A stretch of DNA of 64,000 nucleotides from Shewanella corallii (GCF_023349125.1 NZ_JAKIKT010000006.1:186001-250000), one strand, 5' to 3'. Positions 1 to 10,356 are shown, numbered from the stretch's first letter. The notes: generated by a model not told the origin, from the sequence alone. Numbers and translations: made by a program.

Positions 1-2199
1 CTGAAAGGTCGCACGATTCCCCGTGTGGTTTGCCTTGAGGGAGCCAAGCCCTTGTTTGGTCAAAGAGCGGGTAACGAGCCTTTCCTGGAAGCCTTTACCC
101 AACTGCTTGAGCTGCACCGTCAGGACAGTGAGCTGGATGTTCAGCTGGTGCCTGTCAGTCTGTTTTGGGGACGGACGCCGGGCAAAGATGACGACACTAT
201 GAAGGCGGCAGTGCTGGAGCGTGAAGATCCAAGCTGGCTTCGTAAGGCCCTGATGATTTTGTTCCTGGGACGACACAACTTTATTCAGTTTTCCAATGCT
301 GTGTCACTGCGCTATATGGCAGAAGAACACGGCACAGACCATTCCATCGCCCATAAGCTGGCCCGTGTAGCCCGGGTTCACTTCCGTCGTCAGCGCAAGG
401 TGATGACAGGACCGGCTTTGCCTAATCGTCAGAACCTATTCCATTCACTGTTGAACTCAGAGAATGTGCAGCGCGCCATCGCAGAAGAAGCCAGTTCCAA
501 ACAGATTTCAGAATCTGAAGCCAAGGCCCGTGCCATTGAGTATATGGATGAGATTGCAGCTGATTACTCAGACTCTCTGGTTCGTATTGCGGAGCGCACC
601 CTTACCTGGCTCTGGAACAAGCTTTATAAAGGGATTAACATCCGCGGCGCCGAGCAGATCCGCCAGTTACATCACGACGGCCATGAGATTGTGTATGTGC
701 CCTGTCACCGCAGTCATATGGACTACCTGCTGCTCTCATATATTCTCTACTTCCAGGGCATGGTGCCCCCGCATATTGCTGCGGGTATCAACCTGAACTT
801 CTGGCCTGCAGGCCCCATGTTCCGTCGTGGCGGCGCTTTCTTTATCCGTCGCAGCTTCAATGGCAACAAACTCTACACTGCTGTATTCCGCGAATATCTT
901 GATCAGCTGTTCGCCAAAGGCTATTCAGTTGAGTATTTCACCGAAGGTGGACGTTCGCGTACCGGTCGTTTGCTTGTACCAAAAACAGGTATGTTGGCGA
1001 TGACAGTCAACAGTGTGCTGCGAGGTATTGAGCGTCCGGTGACTTTGGTACCTGTCTATCTTGGCTATGACCATGTGATGGAAGTAGCGACTTACCACAA
1101 AGAGTTAAGCGGTAAGAAAAAGGAAAAAGAGTCTGTTTGGCAGGTGTTCGGTGCGATTCGTAAGCTGGGTAACTTTGGTCAGGGTTATGTGAACTTTGGT
1201 CAGCCCATTACGCTGCAGAGCTTCCTGACAGAAAATGTCGAAGATTGGCGTGAGCAGGTCAGTAAAGACCCTGAAAGCAAGCCAAACTGGCTGACCCCTG
1301 TGGTGAATCAGTTGGCTAATCGTGTGATGACCAATATTAATGATGCCGCTGCAGCGAGTGCTGTGACTCTCAACAGTGCAGTGCTGTTGGCTGCCGAGCA
1401 GAACGCGCTGGAAAGAAGCCAGCTTGAGAAACAGTTGGATCTGTATCTTAAACTACTCAAGGAAGTTCCCTACACCAGCTATATGTCTGTGGTAGAGGGG
1501 GACGGCGCGTCTTTGGTTGATCAGGGATTGGAGTTGAACAAGCTGGTACAGGAAGCGGACGCGCTGGGTACTATTATCCGCCTTGACCCGCTACAGACCC
1601 TGTCAATGACCTATTACCGCAACAACATTATTCACCTTTTGATTGTTCCGGCCCTGATAGCCAACTGCCTGACCCGTTATGAGCATTGCTCTCGTGAGCT
1701 GGTGCATCAGGTAGCCCGGGAGTTTTATCCTTTACTGGAAGCTGAACTCTTTATGGGCATCGAGGATCTACCCGGCTATGTAGATCAGCTGTTAGCTCAG
1801 TTCCATGAAGAGCAACTGATCTCAGGTGAAGACACCTATACCGTCAATCAGGACAAGAGTCATATGCTGTTCCTGCTTAGCGGGCTGATCAGTGAAACCA
1901 TGCAGCGTTATGCCATCATCTTTAACCTGCTGGCGGCGCGCCCGAATATAGAACGGTCTGAGCTGGAAGCTGACAGCCACCTGTTGGCGAAGCGCCTGGG
2001 AGCATTACACGGTGTTACCGCACCGGAGTTCTACGACAAGAAACTCTACGGTACCTTGAGTGTTCGTTTGAAAGACCTTGGATATCTGGCTGGCAAGGCT
2101 GAGCCTGAGCAAATTGACCGGGTTCGCAGTCATGCCAACAGGCTCTTGCGTTCTTCGGTGCGCCAGACCATAGTCGACGCAGTTGCGGCCGAGCATTGA
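1..2199 (+). CDS. plsB: Glycerol-3-phosphate acyltransferase PlsB (5' truncated)
   Basis: Inner-membrane enzyme that transfers an acyl chain to the sn-1 position of glycerol-3-phosphate, the first step of phospholipid synthesis. The reading frame is open from base 1, so the start lies outside the window; about 80 N-terminal residues are missing compared with the roughly 807-residue E. coli enzyme. All acyltransferase blocks are visible: the catalytic HX4D motif HRSHMD (bases 706-723), GAFFIRR, the glycerol-phosphate binding block [11 protein letters not shown], and VPVYLGY. The C-terminal helical region is intact and ends at a TGA. A strong hairpin terminator follows, so the gene is transcribed separately from the downstream permease. 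Identification is secure; only the start is unknown. Confidence 0.97.
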   Translation: MKGRTIPRVVCLEGAKPLFGQRAGNEPFLEAFTQLLELHRQDSELDVQLVPVSLFWGRTPGKDDDTMKAAVLEREDPSWLRKALMILFLGRHNFIQFSNAVSLRYMAEEHGTDHSIAHKLARVARVHFRRQRKVMTGPALPNRQNLFHSLLNSENVQRAIAEEASSKQISESEAKARAIEYMDEIAADYSDSLVRIAERTLTWLWNKLYKGINIRGAEQIRQLHHDGHEIVYVPCHRSHMDYLLLSYILYFQGMVPPHIAAGINLNFWPAGPMFRRGGAFFIRRSFNGNKLYTAVFREYLDQLFAKGYSVEYFTEGGRSRTGRLLVPKTGMLAMTVNSVLRGIERPVTLVPVYLGYDHVMEVATYHKELSGKKKEKESVWQVFGAIRKLGNFGQGYVNFGQPITLQSFLTENVEDWREQVSKDPESKPNWLTPVVNQLANRVMTNINDAAAASAVTLNSAVLLAAEQNALERSQLEKQLDLYLKLLKEVPYTSYMSVVEGDGASLVDQGLELNKLVQEADALGTIIRLDPLQTLSMTYYRNNIIHLLIVPALIANCLTRYEHCSRELVHQVAREFYPLLEAELFMGIEDLPGYVDQLLAQFHEEQLISGEDTYTVNQDKSHMLFLLSGLISETMQRYAIIFNLLAARPNIERSELEADSHLLAKRLGALHGVTAPEFYDKKLYGTLSVRLKDLGYLAGKAEPEQIDRVRSHANRLLRSSVRQTIVDAVAAEH

Positions 2200-2237
2200 T
2201 TCCCGGCCAATAAAAAGCGTATCTTGCTTATATACCA

Positions 2238-2262
2238 ACGCCTGCCAACGCAGGCGTTTTTT
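2238..2262 (+). terminator. Rho-independent terminator after plsB
   Basis: An 8-bp perfect stem (ACGCCTGC / GCAGGCGT) with a CAAC loop is followed by a run of six T. It lies 40 bases past the plsB stop codon. Confidence 0.85.
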
Positions 2263-2293
2263 ATCGCTGATTACAATTAATAATGGACAGAAT

Positions 2294-3541
2294 ATGGCGA
2301 ATCACATGAATGCTGCCCCCGGGGGCAAATCACTGCTGGGTGGGGCGATGATTGTCGCAGGGACCACTGTTGGTGCGGGTATGTTTTCACTGCCGGTGGT
2401 GAGCGCAGGGATGTGGTTCAGCTATGGACTCATGGTCTTGCTGGGTATCTGGTTTATTATGCTGATGTCCGGACTCCTGCTGCTCGAAGCCAATCTGCAC
2501 TTCGAGCCCGGTGCCAGTTTCGATACTTTGACCCGGGAAACACTGGGGCGTTTCTGGCGAATTGTCAGCGGTCTGTCTATCGCGTTTGTACTCTACATCC
2601 TGACCTACGCGTATATCAGTGGCGGCTCCTCTGTGGTAAATCATAGCCTGCAGGGATTGGATATCAGTTTGCCCCAAAGCATCGCGGGCCTGGCGTTTGC
2701 CGGTATCCTTGCAGGGATTGTACTGATCAGCACCAAGGCGGTTGATCGCATTACCACCATAATGCTCGGTGGGATGATCATCACCTTCTTCCTGGCAATT
2801 GGTAACCTGTTGCTGGAAGTGGAACCATCCAAGTTGTTCAGCCCCAATGGTGAGCAGTCCTACGCCCCCTATATTCTGGCGGCGTTACCGTTTGGCCTGG
2901 CGAGCTTTGGTTATCACGGTAATGTGCCAAGCCTGGTGAAATACTATGGCAAGGCCCCGACCACCATTATCAGAGCCATCTTTATAGGCACCTTCCTTGG
3001 ACTGATTATCTATGTGTGCTGGCTGATTGCGACCATGGGTAATATCAGTCGAACCGGCTTTGTGGATATTATTTCCCAGGGCGGGAATATGGGAGTGCTG
3101 GTCGGTGCCTTGCAGCAGGTTATGGCCTCTGATTGGCTGGGTACTATGCTGACATTATTTGCCAACCTTGCTGTAGCTTCATCATTTCTCGGTGTGACTC
3201 TGGGACTGTTCGATTATCTGGCTGATCTGTTTGGATTTGATGATTCTTTGAGTGGCCGCGCCAAAACCGCATTGGTGACCTTTGTTCCGCCAACCTTGAT
3301 GGGGGTACTGTTCCCCAATGGCTTCCTGGTCGCCATCGGCTTTGCTGCATTGGCCGCCTGTATCTGGGCCGTGATTGTGCCAGCTTTGATGGCCTACAAA
3401 ACTCGCCAGATGTATCCGGACTATCAGGGCTTTAAAGTTCCCGGCGGCACTCCTTTGATTATTCTGGTTATTGCCTTTGGCGTGGTGACCGGAGTATGTC
3501 ATCTGCTGGCGATGGCGGATCTGCTGCCTGTGTATGGTTAA
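2294..3541 (+). CDS. tyrP: Aromatic amino acid permease, TyrP type
   Basis: Inner-membrane proton symporter of the hydroxy/aromatic amino acid permease (HAAAP) family, about 415 residues with some eleven hydrophobic segments. The N-terminal signature IVAGTTVGAGMFSLPV and the following LLLLEANLHF and YAYISGG segments match TyrP/Mtr-type carriers, closest to TyrP as I recall it. The frame is open further upstream to 2183 inside plsB, but the ATG at 2294 has a GGA-type ribosome site and gives a normal-length N-terminus; an ATG four codons later is also possible. The substrate (tyrosine or tryptophan) cannot be settled from sequence alone. The gene has its own flanking terminators and looks monocistronic. 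Confidence 0.85.
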   Translation: MANHMNAAPGGKSLLGGAMIVAGTTVGAGMFSLPVVSAGMWFSYGLMVLLGIWFIMLMSGLLLLEANLHFEPGASFDTLTRETLGRFWRIVSGLSIAFVLYILTYAYISGGSSVVNHSLQGLDISLPQSIAGLAFAGILAGIVLISTKAVDRITTIMLGGMIITFFLAIGNLLLEVEPSKLFSPNGEQSYAPYILAALPFGLASFGYHGNVPSLVKYYGKAPTTIIRAIFIGTFLGLIIYVCWLIATMGNISRTGFVDIISQGGNMGVLVGALQQVMASDWLGTMLTLFANLAVASSFLGVTLGLFDYLADLFGFDDSLSGRAKTALVTFVPPTLMGVLFPNGFLVAIGFAALAACIWAVIVPALMAYKTRQMYPDYQGFKVPGGTPLIILVIAFGVVTGVCHLLAMADLLPVYG

Positions 3542-3557
3542 TTCAACCCAATAAAAC

Positions 3558-3582
3558 AAAAGGCCCCGCTGGGGCCTTTTTT
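3558..3582. terminator. Bidirectional terminator between convergent genes
   Basis: A 9-bp stem AAAGGCCCC / GGGGCCTTT with a three-base loop has T runs on both strands. It separates the tyrP-type gene (plus) from the antiporter (minus) and can serve both. Confidence 0.85.
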
Positions 3583-3596
3583 GTATCTGATAACCG

Positions 3597-4916
3597 TCAG
3601 GCTTTGCTGGCTGGCACCGCATCTCTGGCGGCGATAAAGCCATAGAAGATATAGCCAAACAGGGTCACTATCACACCGTAGAACACGGCTTCCTCGCCAC
3701 AGGCATATACGCCATAAATGCTGTAAACCACGGCCAGTGTGCCGACGATGGAGCCAATCTTGTACTCCTTACTGCTGGCATTATTGGTTCGCAGGATAAC
3801 TTCCAGACCGGTAAGCGACAGGATATAGGGCACCATATTAATAAACACGGCCAGGTTCACCAGTACGTTGAACTGTTTGACCAGAGTTGGAGATATGGTC
3901 ATGACCGCAAGCACCAGCTCCAGCGCCAGCATAATCATCATGCCCTTGATAGGCGCATTGTCCTTGCTGACTTCACCAAAGATTTTGGGGAACAGCTTAA
4001 TGTCGGCGGCAGCTCTGGAAACCTGGGCATTGGTGAACTGCCAGCCCAGCAGGGAACCAATACAGGCAATCACGGCCAGTGCGGTGATCACCAGCCCCAC
4101 TTCCTTACTGAACATATAGGTATAAACCAAACCGAACGGCGCATCTGATTTGGCCAGTTCTGCATTGGGGACAATACCCTGAATCACGGCCGTGGAGGTG
4201 ATATAAACAATCGCGGTGAAGCTGGTTGCCAGCATACAGGCAAGGGGGACATTCTTCTGGGGATTTTCTACCGTGCCTGAGTTGGCTCCCGCAGACTCGA
4301 TCCCCAGGAAGGCCCACAGGGTCAGCGCGATACCGGAAGAGATAGCATCCATGGTGGTCATCTCATGGGGATTCCAGGCTGATTTAAACAGCTGAGGGTC
4401 GAACCAGAACCAACCAATCACCGACAGGCCCACCACGGGGATAATGATGCCCCATACGGTAAAAGCAGAGATCTGGCCGGTAATTTTGGGACCCTTAAAG
4501 TTGGCAATCATGGTCACAATCAGAATCACGACCACGCCAACAAAGGTATTGACGGGCTTCTCTTTCAGCCAGGGGATAAACTCTTCAAGATATCCCGCCG
4601 CCGAAACCGCAATGGCCACAGCACTGATCACCAGGCAGACATAGTAGGTGTAAGACGCAATAAAGAAGGAAGACTTACCATGGGCCTCGGCTGAGTACGC
4701 CGACATACCGCCATCTTTGGTGCAATACATACCGCACTTGGCAAAGGCATAGGCGATACACATGGCGCCCACTGCGGTCACCAGCCAACTCAAGAGCGAT
4801 ATCGCACCGGTTTGAGCAAGGCTGGCGGGTAACATAATAATCCCGGACCCCATCATATTGACCGTGACAATTGTGGTCAGGCCAACCAAGCCCATTTTAT
4901 TGGATTCAGATGCCAT
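3597..4916 (-). CDS. Basic amino acid/polyamine antiporter, PotE/CadB type (APC superfamily)
   Basis: A 439-residue inner-membrane carrier with about twelve hydrophobic segments. It exchanges an external basic amino acid for the amine made by a cytoplasmic decarboxylase, which consumes protons in acid. The N-terminus (VNMMGSGIIMLPASLAQTG), the ITGQISAFTVWGIIIPVVGL segment and the SLLGWQFTNAQV segment closely follow E. coli PotE as I remember it; they are much less like AdiC. The gene is divergent from the adiA-type decarboxylase across a 716-base gap, which suggests a physiological pair exchanging arginine for agmatine. Family assignment is firm; the actual substrate is inferred from the neighbour and is at odds with the PotE-like sequence. 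Confidence 0.85.
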   Translation of the reverse strand: MASESNKMGLVGLTTIVTVNMMGSGIIMLPASLAQTGAISLLSWLVTAVGAMCIAYAFAKCGMYCTKDGGMSAYSAEAHGKSSFFIASYTYYVCLVISAVAIAVSAAGYLEEFIPWLKEKPVNTFVGVVVILIVTMIANFKGPKITGQISAFTVWGIIIPVVGLSVIGWFWFDPQLFKSAWNPHEMTTMDAISSGIALTLWAFLGIESAGANSGTVENPQKNVPLACMLATSFTAIVYITSTAVIQGIVPNAELAKSDAPFGLVYTYMFSKEVGLVITALAVIACIGSLLGWQFTNAQVSRAAADIKLFPKIFGEVSKDNAPIKGMMIMLALELVLAVMTISPTLVKQFNVLVNLAVFINMVPYILSLTGLEVILRTNNASSKEYKIGSIVGTLAVVYSIYGVYACGEEAVFYGVIVTLFGYIFYGFIAARDAVPASKA

Positions 4917-5632
4917 TCGTTTTTACTCCCAGGTTATTTGGGAAGGCGCGTATCAAAGCATCATGGCGTGACAGATAGCCACAGATCTGCCTGTACGAGC
5001 AGCGCCTTCTGTAGATCCAGATCGTTCCATAAGCCCGGCAACGTCAAACGACTGCATTGCCAAATGTAAAGGGTGAAAGTGCGAGTCTTTCAACTTGCTG
5101 AAGGCACCTGAACACTGTGCTTACCGAGACCGACTTTCTGATATTTATAACTATCTAGTTTTAATCGTTATTTATGAGCAATTGTCGCAACAATAAATGA
5201 CTCTAGAGTTACACAGGAGAGAGAATAGAATTATTTTGTAAGTACAGCAGTGTAGAAAAAATACCTTAGGGAATACAAATGTTTTTTAACTTATGCAGAG
5301 CGTAAGTATAAAGGAGTATTAAAATTAATGGCTTAGGTATTTAGTATGGCGTTAAATGAATAGGGTGTTTTTAAGTGCATGAATTTGATGGTTAAAATAT
5401 GGTTTCTGTAGGTATCTGTATGTAATTTAAATAAATAATTATATTTGTCAAAGTGGCTGCAGATCTTCTAAGTTAATGGCTTACTCTCAGTTCTCCAATA
5501 CAGAAACCTCACAAATAATGTCTTTATTATTGTTCTTTCACCCTGAATAGCCAATATGAATTGCTCTTCGCTTATAACTATAGGCGGGGTTATATCCGAT
5601 TAATCTAAGTGAATTATGCTGGAGTATGGCCA
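4917..5632. other. Long AT-rich divergent regulatory gap (antiporter / adiA)
   Basis: These 716 bases hold no plausible gene on either strand. They become clearly AT-rich from about 5150 and must contain the promoters of the divergent antiporter and decarboxylase genes. Acid- or anaerobiosis-responsive control would be expected for such a pair, but I could not identify a specific operator by eye. Confidence 0.6.
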
Positions 5633-7924
5633 ATGAGAAGTTACGGGAAAAAATATACTGTCCTTATCCTGGAAGAGGTAACCAAGCAGGGGGTGGTAGG
5701 TAATGCCATCAGTCGCCTGATAGAGGAGCTGTCTGAAGCCGGTGCCAAGGTTTCTGTTGCCAGTTCTTATGACGACTGTTATTCCATTCTGAATGCCAAT
5801 ATCGCCGTTGACTGCTTAATGTTGACCTCGTCAATGAGTGGTTCACAGCAGGATGAGAATGAACACTTCTTTTCTCTAATCGAAAAACTTAACCAACGTC
5901 AGCAGAATGTGCCTGTGTTTCTGTTGGCGGAACGTAAAAAGATCACCCTGACGGTCAGCCGCGAGTTGATGGCCAATGTAGATGAATTTGCGTGGATTCT
6001 GGAAGATACCCCTGACTTCATTGCTGGTCGCGCTATGGCTGCGATGCAGAGATATCGAGAGCGTCAGCTGCCGCCGTTAATGTCTGCTTTTATGAAGTAT
6101 GACGATGTCCATGAGTACTCCTGGGCTGCGCCAGGTCACCAGGGTGGTGTTGGCTTTACCAAGACACCGGCGGGGCAGCGTTTTTACAGCTATTACGGTG
6201 AAGGTCTGTTCCGTACCGATATGGGGATAGAGCGGGGTAATCTGGGCTCTATGTTGGATCACACCGGCGCTTTTGGTGACAGTGAACGTTACGCGGCCAA
6301 GGTATTTGGGGCTGATTCCTCCTACTCTTTGGTGACCGGAACTTCAGGCTCCAACCGAACCATCATGCAGATTTGTATGAAGGAAAACACTCTGGCCATC
6401 TGTGACAGAAACTGCCACAAGTCCATCGAGCAGGGCTTAATGCTGTCCGGGGCGTTGCCGGTTTATATGGTACCCACCCGTAACCGTTACGGGATTATTG
6501 GTCCCATCTACCCTGAACAGATGACCAAAGCTGCGCTGGAAGCCACGGCCAAAGCCAATGAGATGACCAAAAGTGAGGCGGGCAAGGTCGCGCCTTATGC
6601 TGTGCTGACCAACTGTACCTACGACGGCCTTTGTTACAACGCCAAGCGGGCGCAGGAGATCCTGTCTGAAAGCAGTAACCGTATTCACTTCGATGAAGCC
6701 TGGTATGGTTACGCTAGATTCAACCCGGTTTATGAAGATCACTTTGCGATGCGTGGTGAGCCGGATCCTGATTATGATGGCCCAACCATTTTTGCTACCC
6801 ACTCAACTCATAAACTGTTGAATGCGCTCTCTCAAGCCTCCTTACTGCATATACGCCATGGTAAAGATGCCATTGATTTTCAACGGTTCAATCAAGCCTA
6901 CATGATGCACGCTACTACCTCTCCGCTCTATGCGATTGCAGCCTCAAATGATATTGCTGTGTCGCAAATGGATGGTAACCGTGGTCTGTCACTGACCACA
7001 GAAGTGATACGTGAGGCTGTGGATTTCCGTCAGGCGATGGGGCGCCTGCACAAGGAGTATCAGGATGATAAAGACTGGTTCTTCAAGCCCTGGAACGCTG
7101 AGACGGTAACAGATCCCGCCACTGGAAAGACCTACCCGTTTGAAGAGGCGCCACCAGAGTTATTGGTGACTGATCAGGATTGTTGGAAGATGCACCCGGG
7201 TGATGCGTGGCACGGCTTTAAGGATATGCCGGCTGACTGGTGTATGTTGGATCCCATCAAGGTGAGTATTCTGGCTCCCGGTATGGGTGATGATGGCAAT
7301 TTGCTGTCGAGCGGTGTGCCTGCCGCGCTGGTTACTCAATATTTGGGGCGTTTTGGCATTATTCCTACCCGTACCACAGACTTCCAGGTGATGTTCCTGT
7401 TCTCCATGGGGATCACCAAGGGTAAGTGGGCGACATTGGTAAATACCCTGCTGTCGTTCAAGAAGCACTATGATGCCAACACAGCGCTGGAGGATGTATT
7501 GCCTGATCTGGTTAATGGCAATCCTGAGACCTATGGCGGTATGGGGCTGAAGGACCTGGGTGACAAGATGTTCAATTACCTGAGAACCCACAATCCTTCA
7601 GAGAAGCTGAATGCGGCGTACTCCACGCTGCCACATGCCGATATTTCTCCCCGCTCAGCCTTCCAGGCCATTGTTGAAGATAACGTTGAGATGGTGCCCA
7701 GCCATAAACTGGCGGGCAGAGTGGCGGCCAACGCGGTTATCCCCTATCCACCGGGTATTCCCATGTTGATGTCTGGTGAGAACTTTGGTGATGACTCCAG
7801 CCCCCAGATTGGCTATCTCAAGAGTCTGGAGATTTGGGACAAGGAGTTCCCCGGATTCGAGCACGAAACTGAGGGGACAGAAGTGGAGGATGGCGTTTAC
7901 CACGTCATGTGTGTGAAGCAGTAA
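5633..7924 (+). CDS. adiA: Biodegradative arginine decarboxylase AdiA
   Basis: PLP-dependent fold-type I decarboxylase converting arginine to agmatine and CO2 in the cytoplasm; it consumes a proton and usually supports acid resistance. The product is 763 residues (E. coli AdiA about 755). It has the N-terminal response-regulator-like wing domain, the PLP-binding motif HSTHK with the Schiff-base lysine near residue 394, and the AdiA-like stretches YSWAAPGHQGGVGFTKTPAG, NQAYMMHATTSPLYAI and a C-terminus ending YHVMCVKQ. These distinguish it from the shorter lysine and ornithine enzymes. The frame opens at a GTG at 5609, but the ATG at 5633 has a GGAG eight bases upstream and is preferred. The divergent antiporter is its likely partner. 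Confidence 0.93.
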   Translation: MRSYGKKYTVLILEEVTKQGVVGNAISRLIEELSEAGAKVSVASSYDDCYSILNANIAVDCLMLTSSMSGSQQDENEHFFSLIEKLNQRQQNVPVFLLAERKKITLTVSRELMANVDEFAWILEDTPDFIAGRAMAAMQRYRERQLPPLMSAFMKYDDVHEYSWAAPGHQGGVGFTKTPAGQRFYSYYGEGLFRTDMGIERGNLGSMLDHTGAFGDSERYAAKVFGADSSYSLVTGTSGSNRTIMQICMKENTLAICDRNCHKSIEQGLMLSGALPVYMVPTRNRYGIIGPIYPEQMTKAALEATAKANEMTKSEAGKVAPYAVLTNCTYDGLCYNAKRAQEILSESSNRIHFDEAWYGYARFNPVYEDHFAMRGEPDPDYDGPTIFATHSTHKLLNALSQASLLHIRHGKDAIDFQRFNQAYMMHATTSPLYAIAASNDIAVSQMDGNRGLSLTTEVIREAVDFRQAMGRLHKEYQDDKDWFFKPWNAETVTDPATGKTYPFEEAPPELLVTDQDCWKMHPGDAWHGFKDMPADWCMLDPIKVSILAPGMGDDGNLLSSGVPAALVTQYLGRFGIIPTRTTDFQVMFLFSMGITKGKWATLVNTLLSFKKHYDANTALEDVLPDLVNGNPETYGGMGLKDLGDKMFNYLRTHNPSEKLNAAYSTLPHADISPRSAFQAIVEDNVEMVPSHKLAGRVAANAVIPYPPGIPMLMSGENFGDDSSPQIGYLKSLEIWDKEFPGFEHETEGTEVEDGVYHVMCVKQ

Positions 7925-7957
7925 TCCCCTGTCACAAGGGCATTGCCCTGCCGAAGT

Positions 7958-7990
7958 GAGACCCGCCTATGCTGCGGGTCTCATTGCTTG
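7958..7990 (+). terminator. Possible hairpin terminator of adiA
   Basis: A 9-bp perfect stem GAGACCCGC / GCGGGTCTC lies 34 bases after the adiA stop and overlaps the 3' end of the convergent globin gene. The following T tract is weak (ATTGCTTGTTT), so termination efficiency is uncertain. Confidence 0.4.
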
Positions 7991-8389
7991 TTTCATGGTA
8001 CTTGCCACCAGTCTAATGACCGCGATCCAGGCTTCCTTTACCTCAGAATTAAACTCTTTTTCGCCAAGCTGACACTTGAGGCTGAATATCAGCGCATTGC
8101 CTACAGGGGTAAAGTGTTCTGGTTTGGCGCCATATTTAACATGTCGCTGAGCCAGATCATTCAACACAGGAACCAGAGAGTCCAGATCATTTAACCCCTC
8201 CACAGCGGCTTTGAGCATCACAATCAGTTTGCGTTGCTGGGATCTTAGATCTGAGCCGAACAGAGGTCGTACGCCTGGTGCTACTTCAAACAGGGTTTTG
8301 TAAAAATGCTCCGCCAATTGGTTAGCATGGGGAGCCACTTTCATAAAAGACTCCTGCACCAGGCGGATTTGATGTGCTGTTACGCTCAC
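7967..8389 (-). CDS. Single-domain globin (bacterial hemoglobin, Vgb/Hmp-globin type)
   Basis: A 140-residue cytoplasmic globin with the expected Phe in the CD corner (VRPLFGSD), a Gln-rich E helix (SQQRKLIVML) and the proximal His in QRHVKYGAKPEHF. The length matches a lone globin domain without the reductase domain of flavohemoglobins. Likely roles are oxygen binding or nitric oxide detoxification; the sequence does not decide between them. The start is a GTG with GAGGAAG upstream. The gene converges on adiA with a stem-loop between them. No NO-responsive operator was identified. Confidence 0.88.
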   Translation of the reverse strand: MSVTAHQIRLVQESFMKVAPHANQLAEHFYKTLFEVAPGVRPLFGSDLRSQQRKLIVMLKAAVEGLNDLDSLVPVLNDLAQRHVKYGAKPEHFTPVGNALIFSLKCQLGEKEFNSEVKEAWIAVIRLVASTMKQAMRPAA

Positions 8390-8587
8390 GGGGCTTCCTC
8401 AAGTAATGACACTCCAACTTTCAGCCTAGTTCAAACCCTATGATTCTTCCTGTAATCAGCTGCCGTCATTGGTAGTTCAATCTGGAAAAAATGGCGTAAC
8501 ACCGCTAAGTTAGCTTAAGTTGAACAAAAAGCGTTCATTTTGATGGGGCTGTCCCACCAAGTCATATTGCCAACAGGGAGTGCTGAC

Positions 8588-9364
8588 ATGAATATCAATC
8601 AATATCTTCAGGGGTTGCCGTGCTGGACAGAGCTGGCTGCCAGTGATGCGGTCGCCGCAAGGCGCTTTTATGAGTCTTTGCTCGGCTGGGAATTGGCGGA
8701 TATTCCTCTGCCTGAGGGAGCTTATACCATGTACAGCTTCAATGGGCAGACACTGGGGGCCATGTATGAGGTGACCGAGGAGATGCATTTTATTGTGCCC
8801 GGTTGGAACCTCTACTTTGCGGTGGACGATCTGGATGCCGTGCTCAATACCCTGCAGGAGGGTGGTGCCATTATCCGGACCGGGCCACATCAGGTAGGTG
8901 AAGCGGGCCGTATGGCGATGATTTCAGATCTTGAAGGAGCATCATTCTGCCTTTGGGAGGCGGGAAATCATCATGGTGCAGCACAGTTTGGCGAGCTCAA
9001 TACCCTGTGTTGGGTTGAGCTGGCCTGTCGACAGGATGCTGAAGCGCTGGCCTTTTACCAAAAAGCTTTGGGCTGGCAATCACGCCGGTTGGATATGGAA
9101 GGCATGCCCTACACTGAACTGGAGCAGGGCAATATCGCCTTTGGTGGCGTGATGCCTATGACCGAGGAGTGGGGTGATATTCCCAGTCACTGGATGTTAT
9201 ATTTCAGGGTTGAAGACTGTGACCAGATTGCCGCCAAAGCTCAGGAACTTGGCGGCGAGATTTGCGTTCCCCCCACAGAGATTGACGGTGTTGGCCGCTT
9301 CGCTGTGATCACTGACCCTCAAGGCGCGGTGTTCTCGGTTATAACCCTGAGTGACCCGGTTTAA
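8588..9364 (+). CDS. Two-domain VOC (glyoxalase/bleomycin-resistance fold) protein
   Basis: A 259-residue cytoplasmic protein made of two tandem vicinal-oxygen-chelate domains, roughly residues 8-125 and 133-258. Each begins with a W-x-E-L motif followed by a Y-x-x-x-LGW motif (FYESLLGWEL and FYQKALGWQS) and ends in a D-x-x-GA-x-F-x-x strand (SDLEGASFCLW, TDPQGAVFSVI). The reaction is unknown; such proteins range from lyases to resistance proteins. The ATG at 8588 has GGGAG seven bases upstream, better than the in-frame ATG at 8540. Its stop overlaps the stop of the convergent RNase I gene by four bases. Confidence 0.82.
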   Translation: MNINQYLQGLPCWTELAASDAVAARRFYESLLGWELADIPLPEGAYTMYSFNGQTLGAMYEVTEEMHFIVPGWNLYFAVDDLDAVLNTLQEGGAIIRTGPHQVGEAGRMAMISDLEGASFCLWEAGNHHGAAQFGELNTLCWVELACRQDAEALAFYQKALGWQSRRLDMEGMPYTELEQGNIAFGGVMPMTEEWGDIPSHWMLYFRVEDCDQIAAKAQELGGEICVPPTEIDGVGRFAVITDPQGAVFSVITLSDPV

Positions 9365-10356
9365 TCGCCAATTCTGAAGGTGCTTGGGCAGGAGCCGCGC
9401 TGTGCATTGGCTGCCTGCTTAAGCAGTTGCGGCAAAGGTGCGTCCAATGACACTGGCAGTTGCATTTGAACTTCAGTCAGAATGCCGCTGCGGCATTGTA
9501 GTTTGAGTTTACGGTGTGCTCCCTGACCGAAACTGCTATCGAATGCCTGTTGCCAGGCGCTGCGGGTGACCTTGCTGCCAATATTCCTGTCGATAAATTG
9601 CTGAACAAACTCAGACTGATTCAATTGATTGACCAGGGTGACTGATACTGCAAAGTACTCGTCGGCACTGTCGGTCATACAGGTGCCGTGTTTCCAGAAT
9701 TCATGGCGCTGCAGACAGGTGCCATATTCGGCACTTGGCATCACCTCTTCCAGTGCGTCCCTGACATCTGCAGACATCTTCAACCTGGGGTAATCACAAA
9801 ATGACTTTGGCTTACGACTGACTTGTCCACAATAGCCATATTTGGTACCGCATGATGCTTTGTTGGGCCATAGACCATGCAGGGTGAACTCACTGTGAGC
9901 GTCAGCCAGTGGATTGAGCGACAGTGCTCTGCACTCTCTCTTACTTTTGCCGCCCATGGCGCAGTATGCTGGCTGCCAGCTCAATGCCAGTACAAAACTG
10001 TCATGTTGATCCGGGGCGTTGCAACTGCCGCCACTGTGGCTTTTGCTAGCCTTTGCATTTTGTCCTTTTGGGGTGAACCCCTTTAGTTGCCCACAGCTGG
10101 TCGACAACCAACGCGCTGGTGAGCTGCTGGCACTGGTGTTAACTCTAACCCACTCGGGCGCCTGAGCCTGGCCAAGGTATTCTCTGATCTCCAAGCGCTG
10201 ACCCGGTGCTGTCATCTGGTTGCCCGGGTTGGTTTTCTTGTTCTTTGACTGATACAGAGGGCAGGCTTTGTCTGCGATAAACTCGCCGGTTGCCGGCGCG
10301 GCCAGAACAGGCAAGCTGCAACACAGCAGCAATGCGGTAAATAAACGTCTCATCAT
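9361..10356 (-). CDS. rna: Periplasmic ribonuclease I (RNase T2 family)
   Basis: A secreted endoribonuclease that degrades RNA through 2',3'-cyclic phosphate intermediates. The 331 residues comprise a signal peptide (about 1-20, cleaved near LAAPA), an SH3-like N-terminal region of about 75 residues with WVRVNTS and RWLSTSCG, and an RNase T2 domain from about residue 115. Both catalytic blocks are present: CAS I as FTLHGLWPN and CAS II as HEFWKHGTC. Several paired cysteines fit a disulfide-bonded periplasmic protein. E. coli RNase I lacks the extra N-terminal SH3-like part, so this is a longer form. The start is not well determined (two adjacent ATG codons, weak ribosome site). Confidence 0.88.
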   Translation of the reverse strand: MMRRLFTALLLCCSLPVLAAPATGEFIADKACPLYQSKNKKTNPGNQMTAPGQRLEIREYLGQAQAPEWVRVNTSASSSPARWLSTSCGQLKGFTPKGQNAKASKSHSGGSCNAPDQHDSFVLALSWQPAYCAMGGKSKRECRALSLNPLADAHSEFTLHGLWPNKASCGTKYGYCGQVSRKPKSFCDYPRLKMSADVRDALEEVMPSAEYGTCLQRHEFWKHGTCMTDSADEYFAVSVTLVNQLNQSEFVQQFIDRNIGSKVTRSAWQQAFDSSFGQGAHRKLKLQCRSGILTEVQMQLPVSLDAPLPQLLKQAANAQRGSCPSTFRIGD

